Positions 46,076 to 54,716 of a stretch of 64,000 nt of DNA are shown here, piece by piece. The position numbers and the translations under genes are program-made. How positions within the stretch are numbered: position 1 is the first letter of the stretch; every line of letters begins with the position of its first letter. The notes beneath the pieces were generated by a model that worked only from the letters and a program-made list of their open reading frames with translations, searched no databases and was not told the DNA's origin. Source of the stretch: an uncultured Elusimicrobium sp. Lineage in GTDB: Bacteria > Elusimicrobiota > Elusimicrobia > Elusimicrobiales > Elusimicrobiaceae. The stretch lies in the NCBI GenBank assembly GCA_937891135.1, contig CALAFB010000004.1, forward strand, positions 1-64,000. The letters are read 5' to 3'.

Positions 46076-46861
46076 ATGAATCAACAAAATACTCGACGGA
46101 GTAATACGCAAACACAAAATAACATAGTCGTTAATCAATTGGGTCATCCTGAACTTGTTTCAGGATCTTCTACGCAGGTTGTTTCCGTTCATAAAAACTG
46201 TCATTCCCTCATCAGTTTTTGGAAGGAAGGGTCTAGGCAGTTATTCAAACAAACGAATGGGCAGAAGGGAGATCCCCGACAACATTCCTCGGGGATGACA
46301 CCTTTATTGGATACCCCCTCATCCGGGCTTGCACCTCACCTCCAGGGGGAAGATACCTCTCCCTTGAGGGAGAGGATGTCCGTAGGACAGGTGAGGGGGT
46401 TTACCCTGATTGAACTTTTGGTAGTTGTACTTATTATCGGCATTTTGGCAGCGGTGGCATTGCCGCAATATCAAAAGGCGGTTATGAAAAGTAAGGCAAT
46501 ACAAGTTATACTATTTCACCGCAATGTTATGCAGGCATTAGACCGGTGGGTATTGGAAAATGGCGTTCCTGAAGATTATATATATTTTACAGGTGAAAAT
46601 GCTTCTGCCCAATTGGACATTGATGTACTTCATACACTTCCTTCTGATTTTCTAGTTGGAATATCAATAAGTAACGGAGGAGAAAAACGTATCACAACAG
46701 ATTACAAATGGAGTTATGATTCCCAATCCAATACAGGGACAGGAGCTGGGATTGAAACCAGCAAAGACGACAGCACCATTACAAAAATGTGTGGATATGA
46801 AAATACCGAAGGAGAACAAATGTGCGCTGCTTTATGCAGTTTAGATAGCGGTTTTTGCTAA
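46076..46861 (+). CDS. Type IV pilin/pseudopilin with repeat-expanded leader peptide
   Basis: The frame from ATG 46076, just after leader E, encodes 261 residues. Cleavage would follow Gly 108 (VRG-FTLIELLVVV); the mature pilin of ~153 residues has Glu5, YQKAVMKSKA and a Cys-containing C-terminus. Residues 10-107 are encoded by palindromic repeats (46143-46168, 46199-46300, 46314-46399), one of which is nearly identical to an intergenic element at 39055-39180. An in-frame ATG at 46376, preceded by GAGGGAGAG, would give the eight-residue leader MSVGQVRG, a normal length. That start may now be the effective one, outside the control of leader E. Confidence 0.87.
   Translation: MNQQNTRRSNTQTQNNIVVNQLGHPELVSGSSTQVVSVHKNCHSLISFWKEGSRQLFKQTNGQKGDPRQHSSGMTPLLDTPSSGLAPHLQGEDTSPLRERMSVGQVRGFTLIELLVVVLIIGILAAVALPQYQKAVMKSKAIQVILFHRNVMQALDRWVLENGVPEDYIYFTGENASAQLDIDVLHTLPSDFLVGISISNGGEKRITTDYKWSYDSQSNTGTGAGIETSKDDSTITKMCGYENTEGEQMCAALCSLDSGFC
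46199..46300. repeat. Palindromic repeat within pilin E coding region
   Basis: A 102 bp unit with TGTCATTCCC and GGGGATGACA ends, translated in frame. It matches the reverse complement of 39055-39180 over most of its length, including AGGCAG-T-ATTCAA and GGAGATCCCCGACAACATTC. Confidence 0.8.
46314..46399. repeat. Palindromic repeat (CCCCTCA type) ending at the pilin cleavage site
   Basis: CCCCCTCA at one end and TGAGGGGG at the other, with an inner TCTCCCTTGAGGGAGA hairpin that also forms a ribosome binding site for ATG 46376. The right end supplies the Gly codon of the cleavage site. Confidence 0.65.
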
Positions 46862-46912
46862 GGACACTCAATGAAATCTTGGCTAATCTCACAAAAACCG
46901 ATGTATGAAGTG

Positions 46913-46944
46913 AAAACTCCAAAACTTTACGTTTTGGAGTTTTT
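46913..46944. terminator. Bidirectional terminator between pilin E and gatB
   Basis: AAAACTCCAAAAC-TTTAC-GTTTTGGAGTTTT, a 13 bp stem with T-runs on both strands. Confidence 0.9.
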
Positions 46945-46966
46945 ACATAAAATAAATACCCTGTTT

Positions 46967-48412
46967 CTAACTGCAAAGCAACTTCGTTAGTAACTGGCTG
47001 ATGACGCGCGGATTGGCTTTGCCTTTGCTTAACTTCATCACGCCACCCACCAGCGCACCAATCGCGGCTTTATTGCCTTTTTGGTAATCGGCTACTGCTT
47101 TGGGGTTCGCCGCCATGGCCTCTTTGGCCCAAGCTTCTAATTGGCCTTCGTCGCTCACTTGCACCATGCCGCGTTTTTCTACAATTTCCGCCGGGTTGCC
47201 GCCGTTTTTGTAGATTTCCTCAAACACTTCGCGTGCTTGTTTACGGTTGATTTTGCCCGACTCGGTCATTTCTAATAACGCGACTAATTTAGTGGCCGGA
47301 ATGGGAGAGTCTTCAATGTCTTTATTATCAGCGTGCAGCAAGCCAAGCAAATCGGTTTGAATCCAGTTAGAGGCGGTTTTTAAAGAGACTTTGCCACTTT
47401 TAGTTACTTCTTCAAAATAGTTGGAAATTTCACGCGAAGAAGTCAGCACCCCCGCGTCATACGCAGAGAGCCCCGCCTTCATAAAACGAGCTTCTTTGCT
47501 GGCCGGTAATTCGGGCATAGTTGCTTGCACGTGTTTAAGCCAATCCGCTTGCAAAATAACGGGGGGCAAGTCCGGCTCCGGAAAGTAGCGGTAATCCAAG
47601 GCATCTTCTTTAGAACGCATCGGTTTGGTAACCAGTTCCACTTTATCCCATTGGCGGGTTTCCTGCTTGACCGTACCCCCATTATTTAAAATTCCCGTCT
47701 GGCGGTTAATTTCGTAGATAAGTGCTTCGCGCACACCTTTGAAAGAGTTTAAGTTCTTAATTTCGGCGCGCGTGCCGAACTTCTCCTGCCCTTTCGGGCG
47801 CAAAGAAATGTTGACGTCAACGCGCAACTCGCCTTTTTCCATATCACAGTTAGACGCCCCTACCCAACGCATAAGACGTTTGATTTCCGTTAAATATGCA
47901 TACGCTTCATCGGGGCTACGCATATCCGGCAAAGACACAATTTCCAAAAGCGGGCTGCCCGCGCGGTTGTAATCTACGAGGGAATATTCCGCTTCGTGCG
48001 ACGACTTGGCGGCGTCTTCCTCCAAATGCGCGTGGTGGATGCCGATTTTTTTCTTTTGCAAATTATCTTTGGGCCCATACGTGATTTCAATGTATCCCGC
48101 CCCGTTAATGGGTTCATCATATTGGGTAATTTGGTAGCCTTTGGGCAAATCCGGGTAAAAATAATGTTTGCGCGAAAAAGAGGAATAGTTATTGGTCTTG
48201 CAATTCATAGCAAGCCCGGCCCGTACGGCCAGTTCCAACGCACCTTCCGTTAGCACCGGCATAACGCCGGGGTGCCCCAAACAAATAGGGCATACTGCGG
48301 TATTGGGTTTTGTATCTTCGCTTACTCCGTTGGGGCAAGCACAAAATAATTTAGTATGGCTGGCCAGCTGCACGTGGATTTCCAGCCCGATTACAGGTTC
48401 AAATTCAGTCAT
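46967..48412 (-). CDS. gatB: Asp-tRNA(Asn)/Glu-tRNA(Gln) amidotransferase subunit B
   Basis: A 481-residue GatB from ATG 48412 (TTAGGAG eight bases upstream; a GTG three codons earlier is in the spacer). EPVIGLEIHVQL opens the protein, CPICLGHPGVMPVLTEGALE and the SRKHYFYPDLPKGYQITQYD kinase-like site follow, and a YqeY-like C-terminal domain ends it. It phosphorylates and amidates mischarged tRNA with GatA and GatC. It is split from gatCA by about 1.7 kb and lies on the opposite strand. Confidence 0.97.
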   Translation of the reverse strand: MTEFEPVIGLEIHVQLASHTKLFCACPNGVSEDTKPNTAVCPICLGHPGVMPVLTEGALELAVRAGLAMNCKTNNYSSFSRKHYFYPDLPKGYQITQYDEPINGAGYIEITYGPKDNLQKKKIGIHHAHLEEDAAKSSHEAEYSLVDYNRAGSPLLEIVSLPDMRSPDEAYAYLTEIKRLMRWVGASNCDMEKGELRVDVNISLRPKGQEKFGTRAEIKNLNSFKGVREALIYEINRQTGILNNGGTVKQETRQWDKVELVTKPMRSKEDALDYRYFPEPDLPPVILQADWLKHVQATMPELPASKEARFMKAGLSAYDAGVLTSSREISNYFEEVTKSGKVSLKTASNWIQTDLLGLLHADNKDIEDSPIPATKLVALLEMTESGKINRKQAREVFEEIYKNGGNPAEIVEKRGMVQVSDEGQLEAWAKEAMAANPKAVADYQKGNKAAIGALVGGVMKLSKGKANPRVISQLLTKLLCS

Positions 48413-48445
48413 AATAAACACTCCTAAAATACTATAATACCAAAT

Positions 48446-49954
48446 ATGAACTCCCTTTTTAAGCCCACGTCTTATGCAAAAGGCACCGCGCAGGCCGTAG
48501 CCGCTACGTTTGTGTGGAAATTTATTTCATTTATAAATGCCCTTTTGCTGGCCGCCTATTTCGGGGCTACCTATAAAACCGATATTTATTTTTACGTAGT
48601 CATGGTCATTGGGTTTGCCGTCGCATTTGTGCAACGCCTCAACCAAACTGTGTTAATCCCGGAAGCTATGTTTTTACATGAAAAATCTACCCAAAGTGCC
48701 CGTTCTTTTTTAACGATGTGGTTTTACATATATGGGGTGGCCGGTCTCTTGTGTACAACGGCAGGCAGTTTGTTTGCCGTGCATGGGTGGGGGTTGTTAT
48801 CCCGTTTTAGTGCTGACGAATTAGCCCGCCAACAAATGGTACTCTTGTTAGGAGCTGGGTGGTTTGGGCTGCAATTACTTTCTTATTATTTGCAAGCGAT
48901 AGCGGAAATGTTTAAATACTTTGCAGCAGCCTGGCTAGGGGCCTTAAATGCACTATTCCCGCTAGTGTGTTTACTCAGTTTCGGCAAACAGGTGGGCCCT
49001 GTCAGTATGTTATACGGGTTTGTAGCAGCCAATGTCGTACAAATTGGTCTTTTATTATATACGCTTAAAATACAAGGGAAATTATCGTGGACATTTACAT
49101 GGCAGCCCATACCGCGGCGGGCCCGTCAAAATATGCTGGCCGGGCAAAGTTTAGCAGTACTAGATATTGTAAATAGTTTACTACCCGTGTATTTGATGAG
49201 CGGATATAATGCCGGCGTTATTACGGCTCTTAATTATTGCCGTCAGTTTACCGATTCTTCTACCGAAATCTTTACGGCACGCACCGCCAACATTACTAAA
49301 ATTGCCCTGACTGAAACTGCCGCCCGTCAACAAGACATCCGCTTTAATGAGCAGTTTTTATTAGCCACCCAGTTATTGGTTTTAATTTTAGCCCCGCTGG
49401 CGGTATTTTCTTGTTATTTTGCGCCGCAAATTATAGCGTTATTTTTTCAACGTGGGGAATTTACACCCGAAGCCACTCATCAAACGGTTTTATTTTTGCG
49501 CCCCATGCTCTTTGTAATGTTATTATCTGCCCCAGGCTATTTGCAAAATAGTGCCATTGCAGCCTGCCGCCAAATTAAAATAAATTTTCCGTACGCCTTA
49601 ACAACTGGAATGTTACTTACCGGGCTATTATGGCTCGTTATTCCGCACTATGGGGCATTTAGTTATCCGTATTTACTGGGGATTGGGCTATTAACCGGGT
49701 TTTTACTCAATGCATTTTTCTTCCGAAAAAATTTGCCGTTTGTAGAATACGGGAAACAACTGTGGCTGACAGTAAAAATTACTTCTTTAGCAGCCGTATC
49801 GCTAATCCCTGCTATCGGGCTAGCCACTTTCTTTAATAAACCTTTTTGGCAAATTGTAGTGTGCGGTACCGTATTTGTAAGTGTATATGCCTGGGTATGT
49901 TTACTTAGTAAAGACGGGAAATTCGTGTTTCAGTTCCTTCGCCACAATTTCTAA
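48446..49954 (+). CDS. MurJ/MviN-like lipid flippase
   Basis: A 502-residue membrane protein with about 14 hydrophobic segments of the MOP/MurJ type. RLNQTVLIPEAMF after the second segment and QRGEFTPEATHQT near residue 350 are MurJ-like. It may flip lipid II or another polyprenyl-linked sugar across the inner membrane; the glycosyltransferases next to it allow either. ATG 48446 follows TATAAT (48433-48438) by seven bases, suggesting a near-leaderless message. Its 3' end overlaps the convergent glycosyltransferase gene by 54 bp. Confidence 0.82.
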   Translation: MNSLFKPTSYAKGTAQAVAATFVWKFISFINALLLAAYFGATYKTDIYFYVVMVIGFAVAFVQRLNQTVLIPEAMFLHEKSTQSARSFLTMWFYIYGVAGLLCTTAGSLFAVHGWGLLSRFSADELARQQMVLLLGAGWFGLQLLSYYLQAIAEMFKYFAAAWLGALNALFPLVCLLSFGKQVGPVSMLYGFVAANVVQIGLLLYTLKIQGKLSWTFTWQPIPRRARQNMLAGQSLAVLDIVNSLLPVYLMSGYNAGVITALNYCRQFTDSSTEIFTARTANITKIALTETAARQQDIRFNEQFLLATQLLVLILAPLAVFSCYFAPQIIALFFQRGEFTPEATHQTVLFLRPMLFVMLLSAPGYLQNSAIAACRQIKINFPYALTTGMLLTGLLWLVIPHYGAFSYPYLLGIGLLTGFLLNAFFFRKNLPFVEYGKQLWLTVKITSLAAVSLIPAIGLATFFNKPFWQIVVCGTVFVSVYAWVCLLSKDGKFVFQFLRHNF

Positions 49955-51127
49955 CACCCTTTGCGGAGTGTGTACCGCCATATTTTGACAAATTTTATGC
50001 CCCAGCGGACAATCTGTATGCCATTGAGCCCCGTGCAGCCACATACAGTACCCGCAACGATCCGCCGATACATTGATATTTTTGGAAAGTGCAAATAAAC
50101 AGGGAGCCGTTGGCCCAAATAAGACAACGGCTTTCGTTTTCAGCCAGCGCGTCAGTTGTACAAGCCCGCTTTCGCCGTCTATATGTAAACATGCTCCGTT
50201 TAAAAGGGCGGGTATTTCTTCCCCAGTAGTTTTACCTACCAAATCCACATCCACCCCGGTAAAATGCGGGCTGTTTTTTCCACCCATTTGAACTACTTGT
50301 ATGTTTGGAAATTGTTTCTTAAACAAGAAAATAAATTGCTCCCAATTGTTTTGGGACCAACATTTAAGCGGTGTTTTTGTGCCACAGTTAAATGTAGTGT
50401 TAATTCCGCTATGTACCGTAATATACGGCGGTTTAAGGCCGTATTTAGAAATATCTTTTTGCAAAATGGGTTGCGGTAACAAACCCGTTTCTTGAACGTC
50501 AAAATCCAGCGCACTTAAATAACGCACCGCTTCTAAACGGGAAACTTTGTGATGATACAAAAACCGCCCCAACGCATCGTCTAATAAATAATTATCACAC
50601 AGGAAAAACTCTAATTCTTTTTGTCTGGCCAATGATTTTTCCAACACGGGCATAAACTTCGGAGCTAACTTTTCCATCCGCCCCCGGTTTATATAGACAG
50701 TTTTGAAAGAAATACACCACTCACACGCCATATCATACGCCCTACGGTATGGTATACGGCCCAGCGGTAAAATGATATTTTGGGCATCGGGCATTACGAG
50801 TAAACGGGCTGCATACGGTGAATCCGTATAATAATAAAAAACGGCTTGCGGCAGTTGCTTACGTAAAGCACGTACTCCCACCCACAAGGCAGCGCAATCC
50901 CCCAGCCCCCCGCGCAAATGTAACAAAATATGTAGTTGCTGTTTATCTAAATGAGGACGTCGTAAACACCCTGCCAGTTGTTGCTGTAACCCGTAATATA
51001 CGCGGTTACGCAAACGGCGGTACGCATACGCCCACCGTACCACGCGGCTGCCGCGCCCATACATTTCACAATAGGAACGAATTTCTTCAAAAGCAAGACG
51101 GATTTTTGGACTGGACCAATCAATCAT
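49901..51127 (-). CDS. Glycosyltransferase family 9 (heptosyltransferase-like)
   Basis: A 408-residue GT-B enzyme. LHLRGGLGDCAALWVGVRAL in the N-terminal domain and the C-terminal donor site VVQMGGKNSPHF...HIDGESGLVQLTRWL...VVLFGPT match the ADP-heptose transferase family. It probably adds a sugar to lipopolysaccharide core or a related glycan. The C-terminal region has a Cys cluster (CGYCMWL...CPLGHKIC) that is unusual and may bind metal. It overlaps the upstream glycosyltransferase gene by 4 nt. Confidence 0.87.
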   Translation of the reverse strand: MIDWSSPKIRLAFEEIRSYCEMYGRGSRVVRWAYAYRRLRNRVYYGLQQQLAGCLRRPHLDKQQLHILLHLRGGLGDCAALWVGVRALRKQLPQAVFYYYTDSPYAARLLVMPDAQNIILPLGRIPYRRAYDMACEWCISFKTVYINRGRMEKLAPKFMPVLEKSLARQKELEFFLCDNYLLDDALGRFLYHHKVSRLEAVRYLSALDFDVQETGLLPQPILQKDISKYGLKPPYITVHSGINTTFNCGTKTPLKCWSQNNWEQFIFLFKKQFPNIQVVQMGGKNSPHFTGVDVDLVGKTTGEEIPALLNGACLHIDGESGLVQLTRWLKTKAVVLFGPTAPCLFALSKNINVSADRCGYCMWLHGAQWHTDCPLGHKICQNMAVHTPQRVLEIVAKELKHEFPVFTK

Positions 51128-52122
51128 TTGGTTATTAGTTCTGCAAACGCTTCAAACGAAAAGCGTTCTTTGTGCTTGCTGGCTTCTAACGCCATACCGA
51201 CGCGTTTGCCCCAGTTGACCATGAGTTCATCTAAAGCTACTGTAAGCGGTTCTTCTTCCCCGGGGTTTACCAAAAGGCCATTAATGCCATTGGATACAAA
51301 TTCTGTAACGCCAGGCACATCCGTAGCCACTACCGGCAGTTTACTGGCCATAGCATCTAACAGTTCGTTTAATCCTCCGTTCGTACGGGCCGGGCTGACA
51401 TAAATATCGGCATTACGCAACAAACTATATAAATCCGTATTTGAAGGAATAATTTCCGTGCTGGCCTCTAAGTGATTTTTAGTAATAAATTTTTGAAGTG
51501 CGGTTTTTTGGGTACCGTCTCCCACCAAGGTTAAATGCCAGGTTTTATGAGCCGGAGCTAACCGCGCCCAAGTTTGCAAAAGTACATCCAACCCGCCGTT
51601 TTTGGTAAGCGGTCCGGCCGCTACAATGTTATTTTCTTTTTTAAAGCACACAGGCTTGTTGTAATTGTAATGTTCCACCCAAATCGCTGGGTTTACCACA
51701 CGCAACGCGTTTGCACCATAGATTTTTTTGTTGAGAGGTTTTTCGGACGAACCAATTACCCATACCCGCAACGCTTTTTCTAAAAGAGCTTTTTTATTTT
51801 TGACGGGTTTTACTTCTTTTAAATCTTCGGGTTCAAGGTATACAAAGGGAATATTCAAAGCTGTTGCAGCTTCACACGCAGGCAAATGGGCCAGCGAAAT
51901 GACACGCTGAGCCCCGGATTTTTTAAGTGCCGCAGTTATCGTTTTAACGGTGGCTGATGCGGGAATAAATAATGTAGGCAGTTCTACATAAGCAGGGATT
52001 TCTTTTTTAGCACCCGCTAAGAGGATTTCTTCTCCTTTTACTGTCAAAAAAGTACCTAATGCAGCCCCTAAACGAAGCCCCGAAAAAGTTTTATGCGAAC
52101 CGATAAAAATAATTGTTTTCAT
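51124..52122 (-). CDS. Glycosyltransferase family 4-like (GT-B fold)
   Basis: A 332-residue GT-B enzyme. The donor-binding region is clear: ADIYVSPARTNGGLNELLDAMASKLPVVATDVPGV with the E-x7-E type signature, and NGLLVNPGEE. AGPLTKNGGLDVLLQTWARL starts the C-terminal domain. Likely cell-surface polysaccharide or lipopolysaccharide synthesis; sugar unknown. It is the first gene of a two-gene unit with the GT9 gene. Confidence 0.88.
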   Translation of the reverse strand: MKTIIFIGSHKTFSGLRLGAALGTFLTVKGEEILLAGAKKEIPAYVELPTLFIPASATVKTITAALKKSGAQRVISLAHLPACEAATALNIPFVYLEPEDLKEVKPVKNKKALLEKALRVWVIGSSEKPLNKKIYGANALRVVNPAIWVEHYNYNKPVCFKKENNIVAAGPLTKNGGLDVLLQTWARLAPAHKTWHLTLVGDGTQKTALQKFITKNHLEASTEIIPSNTDLYSLLRNADIYVSPARTNGGLNELLDAMASKLPVVATDVPGVTEFVSNGINGLLVNPGEEEPLTVALDELMVNWGKRVGMALEASKHKERFSFEAFAELITK

Positions 52123-52163
52123 AAATCCCCCTTTGTATTATTGTACATAAAATGCGAACGAAA

Positions 52164-52187
52164 GAAAAAGCCACCTAATCGGTGGCT
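52164..52187 (-). terminator. Terminator of tRNA-fMet
   Basis: Minus-strand GCCACC-GATTA-GGTGGC followed by TTTTTC, about 20 nt after the tRNA. Confidence 0.85.
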
Positions 52188-52205
52188 TAATGAAAGGAGA
52201 AAAAA

Positions 52206-52279
52206 TTGCGGGGGTTGGATTTGAACCAACGATCTCAAGGTTATGGGCCTTGCGAGATACCGGGCTTCTCTACCCCGCA
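52206..52279 (-). tRNA. Initiator tRNA-fMet (CAT) with unusual C33
   Basis: A 74 nt tRNA. Its D-arm GAGA-AGCCCGGTA-TCTC and its 3' half TTCAAATCC...CCCCGCAA resemble bacterial initiator tRNA. The anticodon loop reads CCCATAA, so position 33 is C instead of the nearly universal U. The first base pair is U1-A72 rather than the usual C1/A72 mismatch, and only two of the three typical G:C pairs close the anticodon stem. CCA is not encoded. Confidence 0.88.
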
Positions 52280-52362
52280 TAGTTATTGTAGCAAAAACAG
52301 GCTCAATATGCAAACAAAATGTTGGCATTGGGGGCTTTGTCAGACGAGTGAAATTTGCTTAT

Positions 52363-53223
52363 TTAGTGCAGTCCGCACTTGCAGACGTGGTCTTTTTCGT
52401 GCTGGTATTTTTCCAAACTTTCTTTTTCTAAGGGTTTGTATTCACTGGTACGGCGGATGAGTTCGTCAAAATCAATTGTTTTAGACGGGAACATCGGCCC
52501 GTCTACACATGCAAATTTTACCTGGCCTTCTACCGTTACGCGGCAGCAACCACACATACCCGTGCCGTCTAACATAATGGGGTTTAAACTGGCATGCGGG
52601 TTCATATTTAATTTATCCATTAGACGCGAGGTAAATTTCATCATCGGAATCGGCCCGATAATAAACCCGGCGTTGATTTTTTCTCCGCTGTCATATAGGG
52701 CTTGGATAGCATCGGTTACCATGCCTTTTTGGCCGTAAGAACCGTCATCAGTAGTAGAAACCGTCTTATCACATAAGGCTTTCATTTCGGGCTCTAAAAT
52801 CAGTAAATCTTTGGTACGTGCCCCCAATACGGCAATTACCTTATTGCCGGCTTCTTTCAGCGCACGGGCAATCGGGTACACTTCGGCAATCCCTACTCCG
52901 CCGCCCACTACCGCTACCGTACCGTAATTTTTAATTTTCACCGGGGTTCCCAACGGCCCGGCTACGTTTAAAAACCGTTCGCCTTGTTGCAACGAATTAA
53001 ACATCGTGGTGGATTTACCAATGGCCTGAATAATCACGGTAATGGTGCCTTTTTGCGCGTCCCAATCCACCAGCGTAACCGGCACCCGTTCCCCGCCTTC
53101 GCGCCCGCGCAAAATGACAAATTGCCCCGCCTTGGCAGATTTTGCAATCAGCGGTTTATAAATTACAAATTTAACAACTACATCATTTAATTGAGTTCTT
53201 TCTAAAATTGTATTTTCCTGCAT
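52363..53223 (-). CDS. nfnA: NADH-dependent ferredoxin:NADP+ oxidoreductase subunit A
   Basis: A 286-residue FAD/NAD-binding reductase of the sulfide/dihydroorotate dehydrogenase-like type. KAGQFVILRGREGGERVPVTL binds FAD, VGGGVGIAEVYPIARAL is the NAD site, and the [2Fe-2S] cysteines lie in GMCGCCRV and FACVDGP. With NfnB it forms the electron-bifurcating transhydrogenase linking NADH, NADPH and ferredoxin. It lies one base after nfnB. In a genome with ferredoxin-reducing 2-oxoacid oxidoreductase this couples ferredoxin to NADPH supply. Confidence 0.92.
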   Translation of the reverse strand: MQENTILERTQLNDVVVKFVIYKPLIAKSAKAGQFVILRGREGGERVPVTLVDWDAQKGTITVIIQAIGKSTTMFNSLQQGERFLNVAGPLGTPVKIKNYGTVAVVGGGVGIAEVYPIARALKEAGNKVIAVLGARTKDLLILEPEMKALCDKTVSTTDDGSYGQKGMVTDAIQALYDSGEKINAGFIIGPIPMMKFTSRLMDKLNMNPHASLNPIMLDGTGMCGCCRVTVEGQVKFACVDGPMFPSKTIDFDELIRRTSEYKPLEKESLEKYQHEKDHVCKCGLH

Positions 53224-53224
53224 C

Positions 53225-54613
53225 TTATTTTTCCTCCAAATACGCGTTCATGCGCTTGGCCGCTTCAATGCCGTCTTTCATAGCCAGCAGCACCGTGGCC
53301 CCACCGCGGATAATATCCCCCCCGGCATATACGCCCGGGAGCGAAGTTTTGCCGTTTGCGTCCATTTCCAACACGCCGCGCTCGGTGGTTTTGAGTTGTG
53401 GCGTGGTCTTGGCAATAATCGGATTAGGGCGTTGGCCGATGGCAACAATAATCGTATCGGCTTTCATTATAAATTCCGAGCCCGGGATTTCCACCGGTCG
53501 GCGGCGTCCTTTGGCATCCGGCTCGCCCAGTTCGTTGCGGGTAAATTTGAGCCCATTCACGCGCCCGGTTTCATCCGTCAGCACTTCCTTGGGGGTCAGT
53601 AAAAATTCAAAATTTACACCTTCCTCTTTCGCGTGTTCTACCTCAGCCGCCCGTGCCGGCATTTCGGCCGCACTACGGCGGTAGGCCACGGTAACTGTAT
53701 CCGGCCCCAGACGCATGGCACAGCGGGCCGCGTCCATGGCGCTATTTCCGGCTCCTAGCACAATCACATGTTTGCCGATTTTAATCGGCGTATCGGTTTG
53801 CGGAAATTTATAGGCTTGCATTAAGTTAATACGTGTTAAAAATTCGTTGGCACTATAAACACCCACGGCATTTTCCCCGGGAATGCCCGTCATGGTGGGC
53901 AGCCCGGCCCCGCTGCCTACATAGACCGCATCAAATTCGTTTAAAAGTTCTTGCACGGTTTGTGTGGCCCCGACGAGTACGTCCGGCACAAATTTTACGC
54001 CCATGGATTTGACGGTTTCAATTTCGTGGTCTATGACTTCGCGCGGTAAGCGAAAGGACGGTATCCCGTAGCGAAGCACCCCGCCAAACGCGTGTAATGC
54101 TTCAAAAACAGTAACATCATGCCCGGCACGGGCCAATTCAGCCGCCGCCGCAATAGAAGACGGGCCGGACCCAATACATGCCACTTTTTTACCGGTTTTC
54201 GGGGCGGTTTGCGGAGTTTTTAACAACCCCTGTTTGCGCGCGGTATCGGCGGTGTAGCGTTCCAACATCCCAATATTAACGGAGCCGAATTTTTCTTTTA
54301 AAATACAGTTTCCTTCACAATGCTTTTCTTGCGGGCAAACGCGACCGCAAATGGCAGGCAGCAAACTGGTTTCCATAATTTTGCTAACAGCTTCGCCAAT
54401 TTTACCTTCTTTTACATACGCAATAAAATCCGGGATTTGCACCCCCACCGGGCAATTGGCCTGACAGCGGGCATTTTTACAATGCAGACAGCGGTCCGCT
54501 TCGGCGCGGGCTTCGTCCTCCGTAAAAATTTGGGCTACTTCGTCAAAATTGTGTTTGCGTACCTCAGGGACTTGTTGGGTTCCCGGGTGACGCGGCGCAG
54601 ACGGGTTGGGCAT
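53225..54613 (-). CDS. nfnB: NADH-dependent ferredoxin:NADP+ oxidoreductase subunit B (GltA-type)
   Basis: A 462-residue flavoprotein related to the glutamate synthase small subunit. The N-terminal [4Fe-4S] Cys clusters CLHCKNARCQANCPVG and CGRVCPQEKHCEGNC are intact. FAD binding (GSGPSSIAAAAELARAG) and NADPH binding (VLGAGNSAMDAARCAMR) domains follow, and the terminal YAGGDIIRGGATV. Directly paired with nfnA and no large glutamate synthase subunit nearby, so an Nfn role is preferred to glutamate synthesis. Confidence 0.92.
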   Translation of the reverse strand: MPNPSAPRHPGTQQVPEVRKHNFDEVAQIFTEDEARAEADRCLHCKNARCQANCPVGVQIPDFIAYVKEGKIGEAVSKIMETSLLPAICGRVCPQEKHCEGNCILKEKFGSVNIGMLERYTADTARKQGLLKTPQTAPKTGKKVACIGSGPSSIAAAAELARAGHDVTVFEALHAFGGVLRYGIPSFRLPREVIDHEIETVKSMGVKFVPDVLVGATQTVQELLNEFDAVYVGSGAGLPTMTGIPGENAVGVYSANEFLTRINLMQAYKFPQTDTPIKIGKHVIVLGAGNSAMDAARCAMRLGPDTVTVAYRRSAAEMPARAAEVEHAKEEGVNFEFLLTPKEVLTDETGRVNGLKFTRNELGEPDAKGRRRPVEIPGSEFIMKADTIIVAIGQRPNPIIAKTTPQLKTTERGVLEMDANGKTSLPGVYAGGDIIRGGATVLLAMKDGIEAAKRMNAYLEEK

Positions 54614-54716
54614 AAAAAACCTCTCTAATTAAAAATTAGACTAGTAAAAAATTCATTTACTACTTATACTTATATTGTAAAATATATGTAAGAATTTAGC
54701 AAAACAGGAGGGAATT

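Noticed and set aside
53225..54613. Small subunit of glutamate synthase
   Set aside because: The large subunit is not adjacent and the gene is fused in an operon with the NfnA-type reductase, which favours NfnB.
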